From the NCBI GenBank assembly GCA_937876225.1, contig CALFIC010000064.1:1-25384 (forward strand): 25,384 nucleotides of DNA, in the 5' to 3' direction. The DNA is from an uncultured Chloroflexota bacterium. Lineage in GTDB: Bacteria; Chloroflexota; Chloroflexia; Chloroflexales; Roseiflexaceae. Below, in pieces: positions 1 to 5,758 of the stretch. Position 1 is the stretch's first letter; each line of letters begins with the position of its first letter. The notes beneath the pieces were generated by a model. The model searched no databases. It was not told the origin of the DNA and worked only from the letters and a program-made list of their open reading frames with translations. A program made the translations under genes and the position numbers.

Positions 1-20
1 TAAAAGTAGGAAGTATGAAG

Positions 21-89
21 CATGAAGTAGGAAGTGAAAGTATGAAGTAGGAAGTGAAAGTATGAAGTAGGAAGTGAAAGTATGAAGTG
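21..89. repeat. Tandem 20-bp direct repeat
   Basis: The unit TATGAAGTAGGAAGTGAAAG occurs at 21-40 (one mismatch), 41-60 and 61-80, and a partial copy continues to 89. A looser relative precedes it at 5-20. There are no spacers and no reading frame of note, so this is a simple intergenic tandem array. Its function is unknown. Confidence 0.9.
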
Positions 90-93
90 AAAT

Positions 94-132
94 ATGCGTG
101 CTCTGTGCGAGATAAATGAACATTCATCAACA
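94..132 (+). repeat. Degenerate copy of the intergenic CTCTGTGCGAGAT repeat
   Basis: ATGCGTG is followed by CTCTGTGCGAGAT and then by AACATTCATCA. The same blocks, in the same orientation, make up the three better copies at 4687-4968. The repeat family therefore flanks the calcium-repeat protein gene and the insertion sequence on both sides. Confidence 0.6.
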
Positions 133-182
133 TCATCACACTAACATCATAGCGCAAATTTTCATAAACAGGGCAACAAAAA

Positions 183-236
183 ATAATTTCCGTACGAATC
201 TGACGGAAATTATCTGACTTTTTTGATAACTTCCGT
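183..236. promoter_or_regulatory. Inverted repeat plus a third half-site upstream of the surface protein gene
   Basis: ATAATTTCCGT (183-193) and its perfect reverse complement (203-213) form an 11-bp inverted repeat with a 9-base spacer. A third copy with one change, ATAACTTCCGT, lies at 226-236, just ahead of the -10 box at 257-262. Three related half-sites at a promoter are typical of a regulator binding site. The palindrome is followed a few bases later by six Ts (218-224 region), so a weak terminator is an alternative reading of the first pair, but it would not explain the third copy. No regulator gene is present in the window. Confidence 0.5.
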
Positions 237-256
237 GATAGGGTTTAACTACGTAA

Positions 257-262
257 TATAAT
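257..262 (+). promoter_or_regulatory. -10 box of the surface protein gene
   Basis: A perfect TATAAT lies 23 bases upstream of the ATG at 286. No good -35 box is visible at 16-18 bases; the half-site at 226-236 sits where one would be expected. This fits an activator-dependent or otherwise regulated promoter. Confidence 0.5.
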
Positions 263-285
263 CGTCAAAAAAAAGGTAGCATATC

Positions 286-3200
286 ATGGCGTCAAAATAC
301 ACCAAATTTATTGCCTTGAGCATGGTACTGATGCTCATCATCAGTGGCATCGCCTACTTTGTGATGTTGACGGCACAAAATTACACGCCGTTGGCGCGTA
401 TGAAAAACGCCCAAGATGTCGCCAAAATGAGCGGCGAATATCAATTCCGTACCGATATCGACCAAGTCAGTGGCTATGCACCCAGCATCACCAACTATGG
501 CCGTGAGAGTCGCCATGATCAGCTGGTGGTGGAGGGGACGATTAGCGAATCGACCCAAACCAGCACCATGACCATCTCGAACGCCAACGGCGTGATGTTG
601 GAAGTGCGCCGCGAGCGCGGGCAGACCTATGCCCGCCGCCCCGGCACTGGCTGGCAACGCACCGCCAGCAATAGCACGGCCCAAATCAACACCTTGAGCT
701 ATTTGGCGGGGATGACCAATGCCAAAGTCGTGGGCAAAGACGGCAACAGCTTTGATTTCGGCTTTGACGGCAACGCCTTTGCGACGCATTTTGCGCGTTT
801 GCTCAACGCCGACGCCGCCCACGGCATCAAATATAGTGACGAGTGGTATAGCATTGCCCAATCAAATCAATTTAAAGAGGCAAATGGCGACGGAAATTTG
901 ACCCTTGACAGCGACGGTTTGCCCAAAAATATGACCTTGAATTTGACCATGCCTGGTAATAACAACAATGGTACTGTCCAAACATCTATTAAAACATCGT
1001 TTTTTGCCTATGCCCGCACCGGCTTAGCCTTGAAAAAAGTGCTCAACAACCCATTTACGCTTGTCGGGAATTTGTTGGGGACGGATACCAGTGCCGTCAA
1101 AACCGTATTGTTTAGTTTGTTGGCGGTTTTGGCCGTGACGATGATTGGCGTGTTGGTGCATCTGTTCCGCAGACGTTTGTATTTGCCAGTGACGTTGTTG
1201 GCGCTGGGCATGTTGGTGTTCCAACCATTTAGTAATATCCCCCGCTCGTATGCCGCCACCAGCGAGGAGAGCAATCCCACCCCCGGACCCGATAGCACCA
1301 CCCCCAGCAAACCCGAGGTGACGTTTAACCCGTTGGTATCACCGTTGCAGCAGATGGGGACTGTGGTACTGCCTAGTGCCAGTACGACCACGGCCAGTGA
1401 TACAGTGGTGGTGAGTGGGAGCCAGAGTCGGAGTTTGACGACGCGTGATGGCCGCGCAATTACTGACACACCAGTATGTGGCCAACTTGGGGATGACATC
1501 AAAAATCTCGACTACGATGGCGATGGGCTGACCAACGAACAAGAATGTATGCTTGAGCTAGATCCAACGAAAACCGATAATGATAGTGACGGGCTCAATG
1601 ACTTTGCGGAAGTACAGGTGGGGACTGATCCGCTGAACACTGATAGCGATGCTGATGGTTTGAGCGATTATGTAGAAGTCTCCACCTATACTCAATACCC
1701 AGGATCAACCAATAAATTTTATACGGACCCACTTAATTCTGACACAAATGGTGATGAACTCACTGATAGTCAAGAATGCCCAGAAAAATCATTTAGTGCA
1801 AGCGAAAAATGCTCAGATACTAATAGTGATAGCATCCCAGATTTTTTAACATTTGATAACGATGGTGACGGTGTGCCCGATAGCATTGATATGCTCCCAG
1901 ACACACTTACCAGTGCAAGTACCTATAGCGATGCTGCTCCTTATTTTTTGAAAGTTCAAAACGCCAGTATAACAACACCTGCCAATCCACTAACGGTAAA
2001 TATCCAATTACGTCCGGCAAACAATGCGTTGATGTATGCCAACAATGCGGTATATGACTGGCCAAGTGGTGACACTGCGGGCCAAATAACGCGTGTATTA
2101 ACCGACACATATGCAAGTAGAGATCCAAAATTACAAGATCCAGCATCAAGCAATGGCGATATTCAAGTTTCGGCAATGCTAGAAATCCGCATCCCAATCA
2201 GTGCAACCGACTATGGTAATTTGCCATTAATTGCGTGTAGTAGCCTTGCCGCAGATAGTCGCAAACTCCAACTAAATGCTACAGACCCAAATTCGTGTAT
2301 CAACACTGCCAAAACAGCGCCCTATGGCATGAGTATCGAATTCAGCATTGATGCTCAAGGGAACACAAAAACAAACGAAGTAAGCATTGATATACCACTT
2401 AACCCTGATTACGACGATACTGGTACGATTGTATCGTACACCGCACAAACCTATTATGAAAGCAATCAAATTTGGAACAGTAATGGTCATGCACTGCGCT
2501 TACATTGGATAGTATCTTCGCTCCAAGATCGTGAATGTACTGCAGACGAATTGAAGCCAACAAGCGGCGCCAAATCACTCTGTATCAAAAATAGAATGCA
2601 GTATAGTTCGGTCATCCAAAACTACTATAGTGACTGGAAACTTATCGGCATTCAAGCAACAGAACATTTCGGTTCCAAAGCAAATCTGGTATATGAAGAT
2701 ACGACTAATCCAACCAGTGATGTACTGAAAGACAGTACACGTCGATTAGCGATTATGAATGCATTCGACGTTTTAACAACAATGTTTGTAGATATGCCAC
2801 TCTTAAAAATCGAAAATGATGCGAGTGACAAAAGTGCATCCATTCCGTATTTGTTTGACAATCGCCAAAACAGCAGTACTTCAATACCCAACTATGGCAT
2901 CGATAAAACAGCTACTCGCGTTGCATCATTCACATATGGCACTATGACTGACTTAATAAAAAATATCAATGAAACTGAGTTACCAAAGCTGTTCGATAAT
3001 TTGTTATGTCTCAAATACGCAACAGATAAAAAAGCTTGTACCACAAACACAAATTTGGAAACTTTTCGTTCTAATTGTATTGACGGTGCACGCGATGCTC
3101 AAAGTGTCATCTGTCGCCCTGGATTAATCATCCTCACAGAAAACAAAGAACGCTCTGTATCAATTTCAGACATCAGTGCGTCGTTAAATTTTAGTGATGT

Positions 3201-3312
3201 AAAAGTCGCTACATCACGTGGAATCCAAGGAAAAATGTATAAAATATCTACTGATAAAGTTCAATACCTACGCCAATCTAGGCGGCTCGCTGGTTGTTCG
3301 GTGGTGCATTGA
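286..3312 (+). CDS. Membrane-anchored protein with thrombospondin type 3 calcium repeats, C-terminus replaced by IS sequence
   Basis: This is a 1008-residue open frame; AAGG lies about 8 bases before the ATG. A hydrophobic segment at about residues 8-29 is followed by a probable extracytoplasmic domain, then two more membrane segments (about 272-293 and 298-318) and a Ser/Thr/Pro-rich linker. Residues of about 408-534 carry a series of Asp-rich loops of the D-x-D-x-D-G-L type (for example DYDGDGLTNEQE), the mark of calcium-binding thrombospondin type 3 repeats. A long region with scattered Cys follows that I do not recognise. It is probably a surface or cell-envelope protein; no enzymatic motif was seen. 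Codon use is GC-rich up to about base 1500 and clearly more AT-rich after it. Codons from 3262 on (residues 993-1008) belong to the inserted IS, so the native end is lost or altered. The expressed product may be a truncated form of a larger protein. Confidence 0.75.
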   Translation: MASKYTKFIALSMVLMLIISGIAYFVMLTAQNYTPLARMKNAQDVAKMSGEYQFRTDIDQVSGYAPSITNYGRESRHDQLVVEGTISESTQTSTMTISNANGVMLEVRRERGQTYARRPGTGWQRTASNSTAQINTLSYLAGMTNAKVVGKDGNSFDFGFDGNAFATHFARLLNADAAHGIKYSDEWYSIAQSNQFKEANGDGNLTLDSDGLPKNMTLNLTMPGNNNNGTVQTSIKTSFFAYARTGLALKKVLNNPFTLVGNLLGTDTSAVKTVLFSLLAVLAVTMIGVLVHLFRRRLYLPVTLLALGMLVFQPFSNIPRSYAATSEESNPTPGPDSTTPSKPEVTFNPLVSPLQQMGTVVLPSASTTTASDTVVVSGSQSRSLTTRDGRAITDTPVCGQLGDDIKNLDYDGDGLTNEQECMLELDPTKTDNDSDGLNDFAEVQVGTDPLNTDSDADGLSDYVEVSTYTQYPGSTNKFYTDPLNSDTNGDELTDSQECPEKSFSASEKCSDTNSDSIPDFLTFDNDGDGVPDSIDMLPDTLTSASTYSDAAPYFLKVQNASITTPANPLTVNIQLRPANNALMYANNAVYDWPSGDTAGQITRVLTDTYASRDPKLQDPASSNGDIQVSAMLEIRIPISATDYGNLPLIACSSLAADSRKLQLNATDPNSCINTAKTAPYGMSIEFSIDAQGNTKTNEVSIDIPLNPDYDDTGTIVSYTAQTYYESNQIWNSNGHALRLHWIVSSLQDRECTADELKPTSGAKSLCIKNRMQYSSVIQNYYSDWKLIGIQATEHFGSKANLVYEDTTNPTSDVLKDSTRRLAIMNAFDVLTTMFVDMPLLKIENDASDKSASIPYLFDNRQNSSTSIPNYGIDKTATRVASFTYGTMTDLIKNINETELPKLFDNLLCLKYATDKKACTTNTNLETFRSNCIDGARDAQSVICRPGLIILTENKERSVSISDISASLNFSDVKVATSRGIQGKMYKISTDKVQYLRQSRRLAGCSVVH
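3262..3277. repeat. Left terminal inverted repeat of the IS
   Basis: CAATACCTACGCCAAT is the exact reverse complement of 4653-4668. It is read in frame by the upstream surface protein gene, to which it contributes residues Gln-Tyr-Leu-Arg-Gln and part of the next codon. Confidence 0.9.
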
Positions 3313-4582
3313 TACGCCCAAGTATGGAAATTATCCGATCAATCGGTGATTTTAATTCGTTGTGCAATTTTTGCGGAAGCAATTTTAATATCACAGCGAC
3401 ATATTTACGCCCCCGCATGGCGGTTTTTAAATCGCGCACACCCTGAATCTCACCACCACTATCCGCAATCAATTTGGCGCTGACATTAACCATGCACATG
3501 GCCAGATTCGCCGCATTATTGACCGCCGTCGGGGTGATATTCATGAAATCTTCTAGCCCAAAATGCTGTTTCGCATCGCGAAAATTGAACTCGATTTGAA
3601 AGCGCAACTCGTAATACTCCACCAATTGCGCCGCTACTAACGCTAAATCACTACTCATGAGAATAGTGTGCGTTGCTGTCTTTTTCTGGCGCTGTGTGGT
3701 TTTTCTGACTACAATATTTAACAATTTTGGACTTGCTTTGACCCGTGCAGTGAATTGAAATAATTGTATTTGGGTGTCTCCAACGTGTGTCGTCTGCACA
3801 CAATACTGCACAGGAATATTGTAAATATCGACTTTTTCACCAAATACTTTTGGTCTTCCCCGTCCGGAATATGGCGTATCGAGTGGTAAATACAACACAC
3901 TATCGGCGCGTAATTTGGTGATAATATGGAGCCCATGACGTTGCACAATTTCGAGGGTGGGAATATTGCCAAAATGCCCGTCAAATGCAATGTAGCGTAA
4001 AGGGATTTTGCCGTTGTTTTCGTGTAAAAATTGCGTAATTTGGGTGTCAATCCGCGCTAATTCTGGTGAGCGCGGTTGGTCTTGGAGTGGTTTTTTGCGG
4101 CTGCCGAGTGGACGCCCGCGAGGGCGTTTGGTCGTGGTGACAACGGGGTTTAGCGCATGGGAACGCACAATTTGCATCAAATGTACGGGATGACTTTTGC
4201 GCTCATTGACATTGACGAGTGACAGTGCGCCAAACGAGAGTCCGGTGACGACATGCCCATGCGTACCAGAATAATACTGATCAATTCCATATGTTTTTTT
4301 ACCTGATTTAGTGATGGTAGTCTCATCATACGCGAGCACGAATGTATGTGATTTTTCGTATAAATGCGTCGTAACAAAGGCGGTGTGCAACGACGGCCAA
4401 TGGATGGGTGTATTGAAAAACCGTTGCACTGTGCGGTAGCTATACGTGCTCCAGCGGGCGATATTGCGCATGGTGATGTGGTGGGGCGCACAAAGCGCAC
4501 CGGCAATGATGTCGCTCAGCTGCCGGAGCATGGTGGCGGAATGGACTTGACAAAAGGAGTGAAAGAGTGCGAATATATCCAT
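3278..4582 (-). CDS. IS4-superfamily DDE transposase
   Basis: The 434-residue protein catalyses cut-and-paste transposition of the surrounding element. The DDE triad can be placed: Asp86 in AYDETTITKSGKKT, Asp201 in IAFDGHFGN and Glu331. Glu331 lies in the IS4 signature Y-x2-R-x3-E-x6-K (Tyr324, Arg327, Glu331, Lys338; YYELRFQIEFNFRDAK). A basic RPRGRPLGSRKK stretch lies near residues 153-164. The length is normal for the superfamily and there are no internal stops. The start ATG at 4582 follows AAGGA, but both are buried in a strong hairpin (4581-4636), which suggests translational control. The frame runs antisense to the last 35 bases of the surface protein ORF. The exact subfamily (IS4 versus IS701-like) cannot be decided by eye. 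Confidence 0.9.
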   Translation of the reverse strand: MDIFALFHSFCQVHSATMLRQLSDIIAGALCAPHHITMRNIARWSTYSYRTVQRFFNTPIHWPSLHTAFVTTHLYEKSHTFVLAYDETTITKSGKKTYGIDQYYSGTHGHVVTGLSFGALSLVNVNERKSHPVHLMQIVRSHALNPVVTTTKRPRGRPLGSRKKPLQDQPRSPELARIDTQITQFLHENNGKIPLRYIAFDGHFGNIPTLEIVQRHGLHIITKLRADSVLYLPLDTPYSGRGRPKVFGEKVDIYNIPVQYCVQTTHVGDTQIQLFQFTARVKASPKLLNIVVRKTTQRQKKTATHTILMSSDLALVAAQLVEYYELRFQIEFNFRDAKQHFGLEDFMNITPTAVNNAANLAMCMVNVSAKLIADSGGEIQGVRDLKTAMRGRKYVAVILKLLPQKLHNELKSPIDRIISILGRINAPPNNQRAA

Positions 4583-4636
4583 GGCTTTTCCTTAGTTTTT
4601 GGGGTTAAGATACTAAAACTATAAGGGAAAAGCCAT
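4581..4636 (-). promoter_or_regulatory. Hairpin sequestering the transposase ribosome binding site and start codon
   Basis: ATGGCTTTTCC-TTAGTTTT (from 4581) pairs with AAAACTATAAGGGAAAAGCCAT (arms ending at 4636), giving a stem of about 20 bp with few bulges around a loop of about a dozen bases. Read on the minus strand, the 3' arm contains AAGGA and the transposase ATG. A transcript entering from outside the IS would fold and hide the start. One beginning inside, for example from the TATAGT in the 5' arm, would lack that arm and be translated. The same logic is established for IS10 and IS50; its use here is inferred. Confidence 0.7.
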
Positions 4637-4652
4637 TTTTATACCACTTTCA

Positions 4653-4668
4653 ATTGGCGTAGGTATTG
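4653..4668. repeat. Right terminal inverted repeat of the IS
   Basis: ATTGGCGTAGGTATTG is the exact reverse complement of 3262-3277. It lies about 70 bases upstream of the transposase start and marks the promoter-proximal end of the element. Confidence 0.9.
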
Positions 4669-4686
4669 TTAAAAAATAAATAATTA

Positions 4687-4968
4687 AAAGACATTCATCG
4701 ATGCGTATTCAGCAAAAAACACCTCTGCGCCCTCTGCGTCCTCTGTGCGAGACAATTAAATTGAAAATTGAAAATGAATAATTGAAAATGAATAATTGAA
4801 AGACATTCATCGGTGCGTATTCATTAGCAAACACCTCTGTGCCCTCTGCGTCCTCTGTGCGAGATCATTAATTTGAAAATTGAAAATTGAAAGACATTCA
4901 TCGGTGCGTATGTAATCAAAAAACATCTCTGTGCTCACTATGTCCTCTGTGCGAGATCATTAATTTGA
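4687..4968 (+). repeat. Three direct copies of a roughly 80-110 bp intergenic repeat
   Basis: Copies run at about 4687-4798, 4799-4889 and 4890-4968. Each has the order AAAGACATTCATCG, TGCGTAT, a short variable A-rich stretch, three 9-base units of the type CCTCTGYGY, GCGAGA, then an ATTAA(A/T)TTGA-rich tail. In the third copy the first two 9-base units are degenerate. There is no coding potential. CTCTGTG/CTCTGCG intergenic repeats of this general look occur in cyanobacteria, Chloroflexota and relatives. The spacing is irregular and the spacers are themselves repeats, so it is not a CRISPR array. The stretch 4669-4964 holds no gene. Confidence 0.85.
4766..4800 (+). repeat. 14-bp tandem repeat inside the first intergenic repeat copy
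   Basis: AATTGAAAATGAAT occurs at 4766-4779 and 4780-4793, followed by a partial copy. It makes copy one longer than the other two, consistent with slippage in the A/T-rich tail. Confidence 0.8.
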
Positions 4969-4993
4969 CAATCCCCCCAAAATCACGTATATT
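4965..4993 (+). promoter_or_regulatory. Promoter of the exporter/lysine cluster
   Basis: A perfect TTGACA (4965-4970) is followed after exactly 17 bases by TATATT (4988-4993). Transcription would start near 5000, leaving a leader of about 170 bases before the exporter gene at 5174. The -35 box lies in the tail of the third intergenic repeat copy, where the second copy reads TTGAAA. This is the clearest sigma70-type promoter in the window. Confidence 0.75.
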
Positions 4994-5023
4994 GCTGTGC
5001 ATATTCCTACTGACGGATTTTTC

Positions 5024-5089
5024 ATGCATATGTTCATCGCCAAGAAGCAAGATAAGCGCGTTAAGCAACCCGACGATTTGTCTGGTTGA
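5024..5089 (+). CDS. Putative lysine-rich leader peptide (attenuator uORF)
   Basis: This 21-codon frame begins MHMFIAKKQDKRVK and ends ...LSG-stop. It has four Lys codons (all AAG, 5042-5065) and one Arg. It starts about 25 bases after the predicted transcription start and stops within the predicted antiterminator's 5' arm. The ribosome binding site is weak (CGGA, 6 bases before the ATG); a second in-frame ATG lies at 5030. The Lys codons sit where a stalled ribosome would cover AAGCAAG (5045-5051) and free the antiterminator, as in trp-type attenuation. Because the downstream genes include the LysW lysine pathway, sensing of charged lysyl-tRNA is the natural hypothesis. The codons are interspersed rather than in a run, and chance cannot be excluded from one sequence. 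Confidence 0.5.
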   Translation: MHMFIAKKQDKRVKQPDDLSG

Positions 5090-5129
5090 GCTTGCTTGTT
5101 GTCGGTTGACCAAGCCCGCCCACCAGACA
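5045..5129 (+). promoter_or_regulatory. Candidate pre-emptor and antiterminator structures in the leader
   Basis: TGTCTGGT (5079-5086) is complementary to ACCAGACA (5122-5129), and inside it GCTTG (5090-5094) pairs with CAAGC (5111-5115), giving a two-part stem of 13 bp. This captures part of the terminator's 5' arm. AAGCAAG (5045-5051), within the Lys codons, is complementary to CTTGCTT (5091-5097) and would pre-empt that antiterminator when no ribosome covers it. The arrangement reproduces regions 1, 2, 3 and 4 of a classic attenuator. Pairing was found by eye, and energies were not computed. Confidence 0.5.
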
Positions 5130-5152
5130 GGTGGAGCGGGGTTTCTGTTTTT
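5115..5152 (+). terminator. Intrinsic terminator in the leader (attenuator)
   Basis: CCCGCCCACC (5115-5124), loop AGACA and GGTGGAGCGGG (5130-5140) form a 10-bp GC-rich stem with one bulged A, followed by TTTCTGTTTTT (5142-5152). It lies between the promoter at 4965 and the exporter start at 5174, with no other gene in between except the short leader frame, so its likely role is attenuation. Confidence 0.75.
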
Positions 5153-5173
5153 ATGTGCACAAAAGGGACACGT

Positions 5174-5758
5174 ATGATGCTGTTGCTCCGTGGAATCATG
5201 CTTGGGTTTGCAATTGCCGCCCCTGTCGGCCCCATCGGGTTGCTGTGTATCCGGCGCACGCTGGCGCACGGCTGGCGGGCCGGTTTCGTGTCGGGGTTGG
5301 GGGCTGCCACCGCCGATACCATGTATGGATTATTGGCCGCCTTTGGGATTACCGCACTTGCCACTTTTCAACGACCTGCCGCCCTTATCGGCGGTTTTTT
5401 GTTACTCTGGATGGCCTACCAAACCGCCACCAGCATCCCCCAAAAAGTCGCCAACGTGCGGGCCGGCAACATGTATCTCTCGACCCTCGCATTAACCATT
5501 ACCAACCCCGCCACCATTTTGGTGTTTCTGAGTTTGTTTGCCGGTGTGAGTGGCGTCAGTGCCTTGACAAGCACCGATGCCGTCATGTTGGTTGTAGGAG
5601 TAGGACTCGGCTCAGCGATGTGGTGGTTTGTGCTCGCCAGCATCGCCGCTTGGTTGGGGCGTGATATCAGTACTACTGGATTGCAGTGGATTAATCGAAT
5701 TTCAGGGATTTTGATTGGCGGCTTTGGAATTGCCGCATTATGGAGTGTATTTGCATGA
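5174..5758 (+). CDS. LysE/RhtB-family amino acid exporter
   Basis: The 194-residue protein is highly hydrophobic with about six membrane segments, the usual size for the LysE/RhtB family. The N-terminal APVGPIGLLCIRRTLAHGW (from residue 16) is the family's conserved first loop, and ALTITNPATILVFLSLF in the middle matches the conserved N-P motif. The family exports basic or neutral amino acids or homoserine derivatives; the substrate here is unknown, but the cluster makes lysine a reasonable guess. The start at 5174 (or the ATG at 5177) follows GGGA at a normal distance. An upstream TTG extension to 5096 would run through the terminator and is rejected. It overlaps the next gene by ATGA. Confidence 0.85.
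   Translation: MMLLLRGIMLGFAIAAPVGPIGLLCIRRTLAHGWRAGFVSGLGAATADTMYGLLAAFGITALATFQRPAALIGGFLLLWMAYQTATSIPQKVANVRAGNMYLSTLALTITNPATILVFLSLFAGVSGVSALTSTDAVMLVVGVGLGSAMWWFVLASIAAWLGRDISTTGLQWINRISGILIGGFGIAALWSVFA

Larger units (their letters stand above)
3262..4668 (-). mobile_element. Complete IS4-type insertion sequence, about 1.4 kb
   Basis: The element is bounded by 16-bp perfect terminal inverted repeats, CAATACCTACGCCAAT at the left and its reverse complement at the right, and has one intact transposase gene on the minus strand. The transposase stop codon abuts the left repeat. The flanking bases (..AAAGTT on the left, TTAAAA.. on the right) show no target duplication longer than a possible TT. 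Known IS4-type elements usually leave longer duplications, so a deletion or rearrangement after insertion is possible. The coding frame is undamaged, so the copy could still be active. Confidence 0.88.

Noticed and set aside
21..89. Short direct repeats that might be a CRISPR array
   Set aside because: The 20-bp units abut with no unique spacers, and no cas genes are present.
292..861. Minus-strand open frame of 189 codons opposite the surface protein gene
   Set aside because: It is a shadow of the GC-rich coding strand with low-complexity Ala/Gly/His composition and no recognisable motif.
3252..4678. Target site duplication of 8-12 bases around the IS
   Set aside because: The 10 bases on each side (TGATAAAGTT and TTAAAAAATA) do not match; only a possible TT is shared.
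4687..4968. The three intergenic repeats as a CRISPR array or as a small protein-coding gene
   Set aside because: The copies vary in length, the intervening sequence is itself repeated, and open frames through them change frame between copies with no ribosome binding site.
5111..5152. T-box riboswitch upstream of the exporter
   Set aside because: The GGTGGAGCGGG stretch superficially recalls a T-box, but the conserved UGGNACCGCG antiterminator bulge is absent and no Stem I specifier structure was seen.
5000..5173. Lysine (L box) riboswitch in the leader
   Set aside because: The leader is about 170 bases and much of it is a short reading frame; the five-helix L box core could not be recognised.
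5096..5173. N-terminal extension of the LysE-like exporter from a TTG at 5096
   Set aside because: It would be translated through the terminator hairpin, adds a hydrophilic stretch not typical of the family, and lacks a ribosome binding site; the ATG at 5174 has one.
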